This document shows, piece by piece, positions 42,151-54,367 of a DNA stretch of 64,000 nucleotides. Below the pieces are notes generated by a model that had not been told where the DNA came from, did not search any database, and saw nothing but the letters and a program-made list of their open reading frames with translations. Every line of letters begins with the position of its first letter. The first letter of the stretch is position 1. The stretch is from Pisolithus tinctorius (lineage: Eukaryota > Basidiomycota > Agaricomycetes > Boletales > Pisolithaceae), in assembly GCA_024663395.1 (NCBI GenBank), contig JANFAH010000003.1, positions 186,001 through 250,000 on the forward strand, given 5' to 3'. Position numbers and translations under genes: made by a program.

Positions 42151-44690
42151 TTATCTGTATTGAACTCTTTTACTTGGAGATGATAGTGGGTCCATATCCT
42201 GTAGGTCATTCTCCCATTCTTCTCCCCGACAGGATTCTTTCAATTGCATATCACTTTGTTGGTGATATTCATCTGCTAGGGCAAATTCTACAGCAACACA
42301 TAGCAACTCAACATCCATCACTTCATCCTCATCCTCTTTGCCCTCTGACTCCAATCCATCAAACCTCTCCTCATTATCACCATCAATATATATAACATGA
42401 CCACCTGGCACCATGCTGTGCAGTTCTTCATCACTTGCACCCCAGTTCTCCTTAGGTGTTCCAGGATAGCCTCTAAGTTGCCTCTTCCACAAGATGCATA
42501 GACCTACTAGTCTCAATGCTCTGCAGACAAGTTCATATGCAAGATCAACATCTGCAATGTGTGTTAGTCATGGTAATGTAATGACACATGTCTCTTACCA
42601 GCACTCTGTCTGGTTTTCTGCACATGACCCCACTCTTCAGAAAACCACTCTGTCAAAGCTCTTCTTTCCTGCAAAAGGTGCCTTTCCTCTTCTTCACAAT
42701 GCCTCAGCTCAAGGAGTGATCTGATCCCTGAGCACACTTTTTCATCAGCTAACCATGGGGGTAGTAACCCATCTGAATCATCCCCAAGGCCAACATCCTG
42801 CCAAATATCATCATCCACATCTAGTTTGAACAAAGAGTCCCTTGGGATCAGGAGTGGGGCTATTGAGCCCTGAGGAGCTTTTCCCTTGTGTATGAGGCCT
42901 ACAATTTGCAGACACAGATTATTGTAGCTACTGGCAAGCTTGGCTATTCCTGGTTCTTGTTGCTTCACAGATGCTTCTGTGTGGTTTTGAAGTCATTGTG
43001 CTTCAAGGCAAGTCAAATACAAGGGTATGCATGAATGATGACCTCTTACCACTGAGAGTCTGCTGATATGAGAATTCCAGTCTTTCCAACTCAAACTTTC
43101 ATTGGCATAGACAATCTCTGATATGTTTCTTGATTGCTAATGCATGCATGCAAAGCTGTGGATCATGGTCTCAATTAGATGAAACCATGTAGAAAATACA
43201 CTGCCACTAACTTGAAGATAAGCACTCTTTTGGATACTAGCAAGATTTGAATGCCCATTTATGCCTAGGGTTGCCCTCTGGTTCTGCAAAGCTTCTTTAA
43301 AACACTTAACCTTTTGATGACACTCTGCAATTTGGATATTCAAGCTTGTCATGTCAGCAACCCCATGGAGAAGATCTTTCTCCAGCACTTCTAGCTTGGC
43401 CTCATAATTTGCCAATGGTTTCTGAGTTGCCATGATTTGCAATATCATATTCTCAGCAGCTTTAGAGCTGTGACCTAATTTGATGGTGAGCAGGAGTCAT
43501 TATTTATATCAGCAGCTTACAAGGAGCTGGCTTTGTCTGTGCAGAGACTTGAGCAACCCATTCAGCTTGAAGAGTTGGGATATCAACTCCACATCTCCTT
43601 AGGCCTCTGTTTTCAGCAGCCTTCTTTTCTTGGCAATGATTTCAGCAATGCAAAAGCCACTGGCCCAAACCAGTGAGACTCTTCGTGTCCAGGTGGCACA
43701 CCTGGAAGTCAATAACAAAGAGGTGTTGATGATAATGAATAATATCTTAGCTTGAAACAGATGTGGCATACTGCACACATACCCCAGAAACAGAGATGGT
43801 ATCAGCCCTTTGATTGAACTCCAAAAATGCTCACATCCCTCTCCATCAGATAGCCCAAATCCTTCACATTTTCAGGGGTGATAGATAAGCTGACATGCTC
43901 ATTGATGACCAAAGGCATGAAATACTGAGATGGCAAAAGAAATACATGGCAGAAATGACTTGAGAAAACCCCACTTCCTGCAGCTCTGTTCCAGTTGACA
44001 ACCTATGTCATATAACAGCCCAATATGAAAATTATCTGGGAGATAGCCAAAAAGAGATTTGATGAAGGCAAGTGCATAATGTTGCCTCTCCCCAGCTGAA
44101 GTCATATTTGCAAGGTAAATGACATGATCATGACAATAGAGTAGGGCCATGACACTGGTATCTGAAAAGAACTGGGTACTTGCCTACACTGCCATCAGAC
44201 CAATGGAGTCAGAATAAATGATTAAGACTCACTTTCTGGCACCTCTCATCAGCTGCAGTAAAGGACTCATTACAACCCTTCAGCACTGACATTGTTATCT
44301 TCATTCCCTCTTCAAACTCATCCTTCCCATCACCAAGATAATTCTTTTTCAAAGCCTGTCCACTCCTCCTTTGGGTTGAAGACTTTGACTTTGACAACTC
44401 ATTAACCTCATGCTCCATAGCACAAATATCTTGTGAAAGAAAGACTGTAGCTGTAGGGTTTACTGGATCATCTGGATGCCCACTTCTGCACTTCTGAGTA
44501 AAACAAGCATCAATGCAAACAATTGCATCAACATTAGAAAAGCTAGAACAAAGGAAATTTTAGCAGTTGACAAAACTATATCCACCAAGTGACATGCCCA
44601 TGTTCACTATTATTACTCTGCCAGCTCTGGCCACCAAAGCATAGAGGACAACACTGTCATAGGTATTCTAATGGCCTCATCTTTGAACTG
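42151..44690 (-). pseudogene. KDZ (Kyakuja-Dileera-Zisupton) transposase, decayed
   Basis: Reading the minus strand: RPLEYL-stop-QCCPLCFGG (about 44690-44640, a family Cys motif), then NVDAIVCIDACFTQK (44540-44500, first catalytic Asp region), KKNYLGDGKDEFEEGM and GCNESFTAADERCQK. Next come VNMTSAGERQHYALAFIKSLF, GLLYDIGCQLEQSCRKWGF and FAISVFHAFGHQ (43899-44150). Coiled-coil segments follow (43137-43448; 42564-42968, with LFKLDVDDDIWQDVGLGDDS), then an acidic C-terminus to 42151. These are hallmark motifs of KDZ transposases of mushrooms. The piece 43450-43900 is the most degraded. Introns and stops break it, and the N-terminus beyond 44690 is not recognisable. Confidence 0.82.
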
Positions 44691-44934
44691 AGGACATCAT
44701 TCAGTCCTGAGGAAACCCACTTTCTGGGTCATGCAGACAGAATACTGCTGTTCTGGATTTTGATTGGAATTCCACCCATATGTTTCCATTTTAATAGGTG
44801 TGTCATCCTTGCTACACATTACAACCACTTCTTTCCTGCATGATTTTCCTTCATCCCCCTTATGTCATGTCCTCTTTTCATGGTTTCATATGTCCTTGCT
44901 GATGCTATATCCAGAACTTTGCATGCTGAGACAG

Positions 44935-45648
44935 TGTCATAACCGTGCATTCGTCATAAGTCTTTGCTCACTCCGCAACCTTTTCCGCCGGCCATCCGCT
45001 CACTCCATACCAACTCCGCCCAACTTCTGTTGGTTGCGAACCATCTCTGCTCCAACTGCTGTTGGACTTGTGTTGCTCTCTTACCGGACCAAGCGGTCCG
45101 TTCTCTGAGGGGTCATGTGACTACCTTCACAGTCAGGTACTCTGCAGTGCACTCACTGCATGGTCCAGCACCTGGACTATTTCCTTTTCTGGATGTTCTG
45201 TGTTACCCGTTTGTATGTCCTCTGTCTACCCTTCATTCATCATCCAGGAAATTTTACTTGAAAATTTATGAGTCTCCATATGTCAGTTCCAATTCCGATT
45301 ACTGTACCTCCATAGCAGTATAAAAACATGTACTGTGCTCTGCTGTTCTTCAGTACAAATATCAACTTAGTTCCTACTCCCTCTGATTCTGACTTCTGCC
45401 TATCAGAGTTACCTCCGACACTCCGTCTGTACTCTCCCTCTGAAATACAAGGGCTGAGATCGTGCAAGGGGGTAGTGCACGAGCTAAACCTGATGCCCTC
45501 ACTCCGCTCTGCCTTTGTCTTGGCGGTCTTCGTTCCTGCCAACACTCCGCTAGTCAGAGTTCTGTTCTTCTGTGTTGGACTTGCTTCCGAACCCTTCTCT
45601 AGACCTTATATAGCGTCAGAGTTGGTCGGAGTTGGCCCAGACTTGACA
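44935..45648 (+). mobile_element. Solo LTR (D-like) in the KDZ element, TSD GACAG
   Basis: TGTCATAACCGTGC...CCAGACTTGACA, 714 bp, with perfect GACAG at 44930-44934 and 45649-45653. The LTR opening matches family D (TGTCATAACC). A TATA-like TATAAAAACATG lies at 45321. It is much richer in CpG than its surroundings, so it inserted after the KDZ element had decayed. It sits between the divergent transposase and accessory gene. Confidence 0.88.
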
Positions 45649-45761
45649 GACAGCATGTTCTAGATGGATTTTTTTTCCCATGTGGTTCATCTTGGCTTGA
45701 TGTGCTCTGACCTTAAATACTTGCCTTGCCTCCCCCTGTTTCTCAACACCCCCATACAACC

Positions 45762-48290
45762 ATGCCCTACTCTGCTGATATCCTGGAGCCTTCAAAGGAC
45801 TCCATTGCCAACTTGAACACTCACATTCTTTGCAACTGAAGGATTCTGTCCTCACAAAATGCCCTGGTTTCCGAATGAGTAAAAAAAGGTGGTGCTGTTG
45901 TCTCTAATGATGGAGTGCAACACTCAGAGGTATGTCTTGTAGTATATTTCTCATCCATTACTCTAATGTTGTTTTCTGCTCACAGCAATCTACTCCAAAG
46001 GATATGATTGGCAAACCAAAACTGTGGTGTGCAGTCCAGCCTCTTGAAGGCTGGGCAGAGCACATGTTTGGCCTGAGAGATAGAAGATGCTCCTTGACAC
46101 CTCATCCTTCCATCACAAACACCCCAATGCTCCCTTCCCCTTCCCTGTGCCTGGACAACCAAATATGTGATGAGGACTCTGCAATGGAGGAGGTGGAGGA
46201 GAATCCTGACAACAATGAAAACAAGGATGACCAGCCTTCCAGTAATGAGAATGAGGATGATCAGCTGTCTGGTAGTGAGAACAAGGATGACCTGTCATCT
46301 GGCAGCAAGAATGAGGATGACCTGCCATCTGGTAGCAAGAAAGAGGATGACTGGCTGCCCAGTAGCAATGACAATGACAAGGGTTCTGATTACAATGAGA
46401 ATGAGAATGATGACAAGGAGGTGGAGAGCTCAAGTGACTCCTGTGGTATGTTTTTCCATTTCATATCCCTCATTCTCTCATGTTATTTTCAGATAATTCT
46501 CATTTCTTTTGATTTTGGGGTTTGGTGCCTCTTTGGTCATGCAATGGTGGGCTTGGTGCCCACTTGTGTTTCAAAGCTCAGTGCTTTGGATACTCATGAC
46601 TGTTTCCTGCCACCCATCATTCCCTTGGTTGTTATATAAATAAAGAATTGAATTGTTGTGATCCTGTTCTGTTACCATCTATATATGCATCTGCCTCATG
46701 TTGACATGTTGACTCTTAGATGATGATGATGCACACACTCACAATGCTCAGACCATTTCTTGTGCCCAGTCCCTGCTTCCCCTGTCCTTGCCACCTGCAT
46801 ATGAGTCTGATGACTCTGCCCATCCTGTAGGGGATTTTGTCCATCCTCACCAAGAAAGTGGCCTCATCTATACTAGACTTCAGAAGAAGGGCAAAGGTAG
46901 GGCTATAGATGCCAAGGACATTGATGCTGCAAACCACAGTGACTGTGACACCCAACTCCCAAACCTCAAGAAGCTGGGGAATCTGTCCACAGCAGCATTA
47001 GATGAAATACATGCTTTTGTGAAGGATGTCAAGATGACAGCAGAAGAACTTGGCCAATGGCACAGGCAGTCTACACATGACATACTTGTTGCTGCAGGAT
47101 TTAGTGTTAGGGCTTCTCATACCAAAAAATCCCAAACCAGATGGTGGTATGGCTTTCCTCCCTCTCACATCTACTGTTCTAATGTCCTGACCAGCTGATC
47201 AAAATTCAATCAACAATTTGATAATGAAGGAGTACAACACCCTCATGATAGGCATCCCCAAGGATGAAGGTATTCCCTATTTTATTCATCCAGTTGGATG
47301 CTGAAGTTCTGTGTAGAGGTCATTGATATTTTGGATGCTGACCCTTTGAAGGGTGAGATTGTGCTTGTCAAAGCTACCAATGGTACTGTTTTGTGGCAGA
47401 TCTCAGATGATCCAGAGTGGCAGAAGTCCCTCAAGGAAACAGATTGCCAGCAGCAAGGCACAGAGGTCCTTCAACAGCCACAACCCTGACCACAGCAACA
47501 ACTCCTGTTTCCCTCTTGGAAGTGACCCCACATGGAGGCATCAAATTGCAATACTATTGGTCCCCAGGTAAGTTCTGCTCTTTACTTGATATCTGGTATC
47601 TGCTGACATTTGCAAGGCTTTACAGTCTGACCATCAAACTGTGCCATGCAATCAACACCAGGATGCATGCCCCATTGCACAAGATTCATGTTGTGACCCA
47701 TCCACAATTCCAAGCAATGTGCACACTTGAGAGCCTGGCCCATCCAAGCCTCCTGCACCAGCTCCATGATATGGGGTAGGGTTTGGTTCCTACAGTCTGA
47801 CAACAAGACTAATGAAGCATCATATAGGATCTACATTGGGATAATCTTCCAAGCCATCCTCACATGTGAGAGGCTGGCCCAGCCCAGCAGTCTTTTCCCA
47901 GATGACAAGTGAGTATCCAGGTCTCTGACCTTCAGTAACAAGACTAAGGAAAAATTATGTAGGATTCTTGGGGTGACCATATGAACTATTGTGATCATGG
48001 CCCATCTAATATCCCATATCATGTGAGTAATTCAATTTTGCAGAGGTTTCACCATTGACTTGCATTCTCTCTAGGCATTACCTTCTGGCCACTGCAATCA
48101 ATTTCCTCCATCTTGCCAAGGATTCCATTGTGTTCTGTCTTGGACCAACCATCCTTACTACAATGGTCCATATACCAACAACTACTACCCTCCAACCCAG
48201 TTGGGTGAACCTCATTGGGTTAACAGGGGTAATGCTGCACAATATGAGGATGACTTTGCTGGGGAGTATATAAATGAAGATTACTACTAG
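45762..48290 (+). pseudogene. KDZ-element accessory gene (acidic repeat protein, unknown function)
   Basis: Multi-exon and divergent from the transposase. Exon 1, 45762-45929 (MPYSADILEPSKDS), has two CpG-type stops. Intron 45930-45985 (GT-AG) leads to exon 2, 45986-46445, with GWAEHMFGLRDRRC and then an acidic repeat block: six or so units of N/S-E-N/K-E/K-DD. A 274-nt intron leads to exon 3 from 46720, with LSTAALDEIHAFVKDVKMTA and LGQWHRQSTHDILVAAGF. Further pieces read KEYNTLMIGIPKDE and a Pro-rich tail ending YTNNYYPPTQ...GEYINEDYY at 48290. I know such genes as companions of KDZ elements but not their function. The divergent layout suggests a shared promoter, now split by the solo LTR. 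Confidence 0.6.
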
Positions 48291-49684
48291 TGTAGTTTTT
48301 GCTTCCCCTACAACATATTTGTCATGTGCTGCTTGTATATTGATGTCACTGGTGTCAGCAATGATGTTGCCATCATATTCAGGGGACAAGTCTGCAGCTC
48401 TCCACTCAGTCCTGTGCCTTTCCTATCACTTTTCACACCACTCATTCCCTTGCCAAGACCTCTCTGGGGGGCCTCTTGTGTCTAATTCCATGCAGCCACT
48501 ATTAAGATATCACTGTTTTCATGTTTGGAGGGCAGTGAGACAGTTTCATGCATAGCTCAGGATCTGATGGTCTGATCATGGTGGCTCTTTTTTTGCCATG
48601 TTTATCTACAAGTACCTGACTGCCTTCCTGAGGCCCATGTTGATCACTCCAGCCATTGTCCTGAGGTTGTCACCCGCTTGTTTGCTCACCTGGAGTTACC
48701 CCTATCATCTTGGGGCTGTATCTTGGTGGTTTCTCTGACATGTCTCTCGCTTTTTTGCAGACTTGCACTACTAGATGACAACTCCCTGGAGATGTCTAGA
48801 TCATTGTGATTGGTGCAGTAGTTATGGAGATGTTTGCATTTTTGTGGCAAGGCCCACCCCTTGAGGTCCTCTCATTGTACCTCATGCATATCCACACTGC
48901 TTCTCTTGCTTTTTGAGCCACAAATCCCTCTCACTGACCCATTTCCAGGGTGCCCTTGTTCACCCAATTCTGCTTGCTTGTTGTTGTTGAGATATTCCCA
49001 CTTTTGTGTTTGAAGGGTTTTGAGGTGGTTTAGCATATACCTCAGGATCAGGTGATCCAATCAGCATTTTCCCTCTTTCTCCCTGATTGCCTGGGAGTCC
49101 TCTACTGCATCCCATAGTTTCATGTCAGTCACCCCAGCCATTACTGTTACATTTCAATACTGGCCACTTATCAACTCTTTGTTAGGGATGGTCCAGGGTC
49201 AAATCACATATGGTACCAATGTCCATCACATGTCCATTACTGTTAGGCACTGTACATGATGCCTTAATCTGTATATACAATTCCTGCAGTCCTAGCTATG
49301 GTGTTTGTGCCTTGTTGCTCCTCATATTACAGCTATTTTCAAAACTGAGAGCAAGGCCAAATAAACAAAATCACACACATGTAGTAGCTAAATGTTATAA
49401 CTTTGATATCTCAATTAATTCAAGTCAGATCACCGCAATTTTTGCAGATTCAGGATCAGGGAAATTAGATGTAGGTCCTGGTGTAAAAATTAGACTAGTT
49501 CTAGCACTATATAAGTCTGAAAAAGCATAGGCTGATTTCATGTATACAATCAAAATTGCAAGTGATCTAGGCATCTGTACACCTTAGCAAACCAATAGTG
49601 GTCTTCTATACATCAATTGTCCAGCAGGCTTTCAATGTTTTTTTGGGCAGTAGAGAGCCCTCTGCTTCCAGATGTTCATTGCAC
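48291..49684. other. KDZ interior, noncoding, with diverged duplication
   Basis: No gene seen. A segment near 48510-48600 (GTTTGGAGGGCAGTGAGACA ... CTCAGGATCTGATGG) is repeated in diverged form near 48998-49060 (GTTTGAAGGGTTTTGAGGTG ... CTCAGGATCAGGTGATCC). Confidence 0.4.
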
Positions 49685-50284
49685 ATATAAGTAAGATTGG
49701 AAGCCTATTATTGCATATTTCTTCACACAAGATTCATATCCTTGGAGCCCTGTGTATCATCTAGAGAACAGTACCAAAAATATATGCAATTATGCAGTGT
49801 GTTGTTGTGATCTGAAGTTCTACACCTAGTATTGTCTTATCTACACTTGGTGGCTGCCTACCAATCATGTGCTACCCCCTACCTGTGTCCCCTTGCCTCA
49901 CATCTCAAGACTTGCTTCAAATAAAATCATAGTAGAAGGACATGATATTGATAAATAATACAACACTTGAGACCTGCAGAGTATGATTGCTGGATACAAT
50001 TTGAATAGCATGCTTTGGGTGTCATGACTATTTCAAGCAATGATATGTATAGGACATTTGGAGCACAGCATTGAGTGAACCTGATTATGTCAGCAACTAC
50101 TCATGCATATGGCTATGCCCACTCAAATGCAGTTATTCACTGCTCACTGCTCATTTGGTCACTGACTTTTCATCTCTGCACATATTTTTGGTACTGTTCT
50201 CTAGAAATTACACAGGGCTCAAAGGATATGAATCTGGTGTGAAGAATTATGCAATAATGGGCTCACAATCTTGGTTATATGTGT
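49685..50284. mobile_element. Possible MITE with about 105-bp inverted ends
   Basis: The left end ACATATAAGTAAGATTGGAA (about 49686) and the reverse complement of the right end (ACATATAACCAAGATTGTGA, from 50281) pair for roughly 105 bp, through CCTGTGTATCATCTAGAGAA and CAGTACCAAAAATAT. The interior of about 380 bp has no coding content. I could not define a target duplication. Confidence 0.55.
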
Positions 50285-50514
50285 AATGGATATCTGCAAG
50301 GCAGACCTGTGTCTCATTGCCCTGATTCTGAATCTCCAAAAATCATGGTGTTCTGACTTGAACTGATTGGTGCCATTGATTGAGCCTGTTACAATGTGAC
50401 AATATATATCCCAATTGTGGGCAGAGGGCAATGTAGATGTCAGAGATACAGGGTAGGATGTCCAACATTTGCCTCTGTGGCATTTGTATAACATCTCACT
50501 GGTGTCCAGAGGGG

Positions 50515-51462
50515 GAGATGGGATGTCCCAACATAGCCCAAGAGGCTGCTGTGGGACATCCCACTGGTGTATGGAAGGGGGTTGGGTTGGGATGTCCCAA
50601 TGTAGCCTTAGAGGCTGTTGTGGGACATCCCACTGGTTGGCAAAGGGGAGGGTGGGATGTCCCAAGGTAGCCTTGGAGGCTGCTGTGGGACATCCCAAGT
50701 CCCCTTATGAAAGTCAGTGGGATGTCCCATCCCAGCCTCAGAAGGCTATGATGGCACATCCTCCTAAGTTACCTTTGCAGACCAGCACAATGCCCCATGA
50801 CAACCTCAGAGGCTCATCTGGGACATTCTGCCCTCTGCAGATGGTGTTGCAAAGGTGACCAACACCATGTTCTATGTGGGGGACTTTGAGATATTGGCTT
50901 GTCACACAAGTGTTCAAAAACCATTCACTTCTTCCTTCATACAGTACAAATTGCATGAGGTATGGGTACAAATTGATTGAATTTATTATTGCAATTTTCA
51001 AGGCAAATGTAGAGGCCCAGGTGGGTCATCTCCCTGGCAACTAGTGAGATGTCCCAATACAGCAGAATCACATTGCAAAGATGTACATGAAAAGTACTAT
51101 TGTATACTACTATGCATGGTGGGATGGGAGGGGATGTATAGGTCAAAGGATACTTTGTGGATTAAATCTGTCAGAGGAGCAAGGGGGCTAGGATTTCTGC
51201 AGCTATTTCAATGCTAATATAAGCTGCACTTTCAGGAGTAGGGACTCCAGTCACCCAAGGCAGTCTTGGGACATCCCAAATAATTGCATTTGAATGGATG
51301 GCTATGTGGGAAATCCCATCTGTCCCAGTGCCTAAAAATCTGCATAGCCCTGGGACATGACCAGATGTCCCTGGGCAGACCTTGGTCTGGGAGGCTGTTA
51401 GGCTGGATGGTTTGGAGAAATTATTCAGCCTAAATGCTTATGAAAATTGGTTACCTGAAGTG
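50515..51462 (-). repeat. KDZ right TIR and inverted subterminal array
   Basis: The inverse of 40208-41081 plus extra GGGACATCCC/GGGATGTCCC units at 50515-50590. It ends TTACCTGAAGTG at 51462. Confidence 0.85.
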
Positions 51463-51893
51463 ACCACCCCAACATCTTGGTGTACCCAGAGAATGATCTC
51501 ACATCCACTTGGGCTCATGATTATGTAGTTGGCTTAGACTCACTGCATCAGTACATCCACAAGGAGATGACCCTTGCACAACAGTGCTACCAAGGTCCAG
51601 CTGGTGCCAAATGCATGCTGGCTCCAAACTTTAAGGAGGGTGACCAGGTGGATGTCAATGCCAAATACTTGTCAACCCAGCCTTCCAAGAAGCTCTCAGA
51701 GAAAAACCTTGGGCCATACCCAGTCATAGCTCAGGCTGGTACCCACTCTTTCACACTGCACCTATTGGACTCAATGCACACAGTACACCTGGTCTTCCAT
51801 GTCTCCCAGCTCAAGCTGGCCTTCCCTAACACCATCCCAAACCAGACTCAACCACCACCTCCACCAGTGTTGCCCACCAAAGGTGTTTGGTGA
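51463..51893 (+). pseudogene. pol: Element F: integrase C-terminus, part 3
   Basis: ENDLTSTWAHDYV, LHQYIHKEMTLAQQCYQGPAG, FKEGDQVDVNAKYLSTQPSK, NLGPYPVIAQAGTHSFTLHL and HLVFHVSQLKLA form the integrase C-terminal (GPY/F-like) region of the pol interrupted at 40207. The expected chromodomain is missing; LTR C copy 3 begins instead. Confidence 0.88.
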
Positions 51894-54228
51894 TGTGGAC
51901 ATGGATACTGCTGATGAATGGAGATGAAGACTATAGCCTTCATATGAAGAATGACAGCCAGGGACATTGGCAGTCATCTGTCACACAAGAACAAGTTGTC
52001 AATGCTGAAGAAAAAGGAAGGAAGTGAGTTAAGCACCAATAAAAACTCTTAAGTGCCTGTGTACAGCATTCCAGTTTTCAACATATCTCTGCCATTTTGT
52101 CATATCCATGACTCTTGGACTCAAGCCCAGCCCAGTTTGGACCCCTATCCCCTATCTCCAGTCAAGCCCAGCCCTAGTCCAGTGTATCAAACCTAACTCT
52201 GGCCCTAAGAAACCCAACTCTGGCCTAAATAACTCAAGTCCAGTGTTTTACCCCTATCTCTGGTCCACCCCAGCCTCCCAGCTTTGTGCTGCTCCACCCT
52301 GGTCCTCCCAGGTCCATGTGTGGGTCACCTGGACATAACTCCAGTTTGCTTTCCTATGTTTGCACTATACTTGGTCTAGTTCCCTTTGCTGAACTTTGTT
52401 TACCGTACAAAACCTGTGTCTGACTCTGGTTATGCTGGTCACCTGCACTTTAACTATTAGTCTTGGCACAGCCTCTATGGCTGTCCTCTCTTGCTAATCA
52501 CCTTGCTAATAGCTTATTAACAAGTCCAGTTCTATGTTCATCACTCCAGACTGGCCTCATGTATTTAACCCCTGTACATACTTCATAGCACCTCAGTCAG
52601 AATATCAACTAAGTATTACCCTCAACTCTTTACTACACTCTGAGTCTACCCTATAACTAAGGCCAAGCCTTAAGCTATCCCTGGCCCCTGTCCCAGACCT
52701 CTCCCCAGCTTGCATAAGGGTACAGCACATAAGCTGAGACCAAGGGAGGTAGATCCAACCTTGGACCAGCTTCCCCCTGTGTATGCTCCAAGACCAGTCA
52801 GTTTCCCATGCTACCAGCCTTATTCCCACACTCCTGGTCTTAAGTCCAGACCTCCAGACTTAGCCCCTGACCTCCAGCCATAACTCCATTCCAACTGGAC
52901 TTGGCCCCTGTCTCCCTGCCTTGACTCTGGTCAACCAGACTTAGCCCCTGACACCCAATCTTGAAGCCCAGTCATCTGAGGGTAAACCCATACTTAACAA
53001 GGTCTGTCATTTGCTTAGAAAGGTCTTATGTGGTCATTTCAGTCTCTCCAGTCCAAGACGCATATGGATCCTTCCTCCCTGCTCCCTGTAATGTCTCATA
53101 CCAGTTTCATCCATCATTCATCCAAAATTGCAACAGCTACAGTATAATCTACTGTTCTCCACTCTCCCTGATCACATCCATGGTGAGTATGATGCACATC
53201 TTGCCTTCTTATTGCAAGATACAGCAGAAGACACTCCCCCTTCATCCTCTCTTCCAACAGAGCCTCATTCATGAAGTTTTTATTTTGCTTCACTGTGAGG
53301 ACAGTTGGGGGGGAAAGTTCTGATCCCCTATGCTCCTGCCACCCCACAGACCCCAAAAGCTTGACCCCTGTTGACATCTGACTCTCCCTGGCAGCTTTTG
53401 GATGTACTATATCAGCATCAGATCAGCACTGCCTCTCTGTCATCCCACCATGGCCTAGAGGCAATCTCTTTGGGATGTGACATGCACAGCCTCCCCCTAA
53501 TACAATTCCAGTGTGCATTCCCAGTTTCTGACATTACTTGACTCATACTTTGAAATTCTGACCATCCTTGACTCACTTGCCAATACTTACCAATCTTTTG
53601 ACTTTGCTTGCTGATTCTTCACTTTTTGGCTTACTTGTCCTTACCAATGCTCACCAATGCTTTCTAAGATGATTACCCATTGCTTACATTCCTTTCTTAT
53701 CAGTTACCAATCACTTACCAAGTGTTTGCAACTTGTTTTCCATAGGCAATGCCCCAGTAGTGTATAAATCACTGTACTTAGATACTTGAAAAAAAGAAGA
53801 TGTCAGAGAGCCCCTCTTGCTTTTAATTCATCATCTCTCAGTAATTCATTCAGCAGCTTCAATAGTTGAGACTTTATTAAGGGTCTAGCTATCATCTATG
53901 TCATCTATCATCACCTATCATCAATCAAGCTTCACTCCAACTCCTCCCTGAGTTCAGTGCAGCTTAGGACATTGAATTAAGTCATCAATCATCTGTCTGT
54001 AGGCTGACAGCAGTCTGCCCCATTGCATTCTATCACATTCTTGCTCCCTCTTTGTCAGGAGTACCCCCAACCCTCAGCACTTGTCTTTGAGTGTTGTAGC
54101 TCACAAAAACCCTCCCAAATAAAAGGTTCCACCATCTAGGTACTGCATAGGCACACCACCACTTGCTTTCATTGTCTTTTGTGTTGGTTTTGGTTAGTTT
54201 TCACCACTGAACCACACTTTCACTCCCA
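51868..54228 (+). repeat. LTR C copy 3, interrupted and partly deleted
   Basis: The CACCAAAGGTGTT...GTGGACATGG start and the CCACACTTTCACTCCCA end match LTR C copy 1. About 345 bp corresponding to 24355-24700 are missing where a D-like LTR is inserted. The TATA region GTGTATAAATCACTG lies near 53761. No target duplication is visible. Confidence 0.7.
52098..52999 (+). mobile_element. D-like LTR inserted in LTR C copy 3
   Basis: TGTCATATCCATGACTC to CCATACTTAACA, about 900 bp, longer than the other D copies because of CCAGCCC/CTCTGG-rich repeats. Promoter-like GTATTTAACCCCTG at 52560. The expected 5-bp duplication is absent, consistent with an adjacent deletion. Confidence 0.6.
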
Positions 54229-54367
54229 GCACTCCTTTGCACCAAAGGCCAGTACCACTGCACTGAGGTCACTTGAGTCTTCATTTGTACTTCATAGCCC
54301 TTCAGATAATCTAGAATAACCTAGCTGTAAGTAAGATACTTCAAGACATAAATGAAACCTTGGGCTA
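54229..54367 (+). other. First unit of the hairpin array
   Basis: AACCTAGCTGTAAGTAAG (54330 region) and CCTTGGGCTA are the 5' half of the repeat described at 58150-59830. The 3' half (TTGAGCCC) resumes at 55943 after FB3. Confidence 0.5.

Larger units (their letters stand above)
40208..51462. mobile_element. KDZ-type DNA transposon, 11.3 kb, with about 875-bp TIRs
   Basis: The ends CACTTCAGGTAACCAATT (40208) and complement (to 51462) pair as x and 91670-x inward to about 41081/50589. Flanks ACCTCCC (40201-40207) and ACCACCC(C) (51463-51470) are 7-8 bp with one or two changes. They fit the interrupted integrase codons, so an 8-bp duplication with a lost C is plausible. Inside are subterminal palindrome arrays, a KDZ transposase (minus), an accessory gene (plus, divergent), two tRNA-like SINE pieces, a solo LTR and a possible MITE. 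Everything but the solo LTR is CpG-poor, so the element is old and defective. Confidence 0.82.

Noticed and set aside
45616..45855. KDZ N-terminal Cys-rich exon beyond the solo LTR
   Set aside because: A few Cys residues (CKECECSSW) are present, but they do not fit the expected spacing and the frame overlaps the accessory gene's first exon.
46113..46433. Cys/His-rich frame CHHSHSHCNQ on minus
   Set aside because: It is the antisense of the acidic repeat block of the KDZ accessory gene, not a metal-binding protein.
40208..51462. TET/JBP dioxygenase gene in the KDZ element
   Set aside because: Such genes accompany KDZ elements in mushrooms, but I find no HxD...H...R dioxygenase pattern in any frame here.
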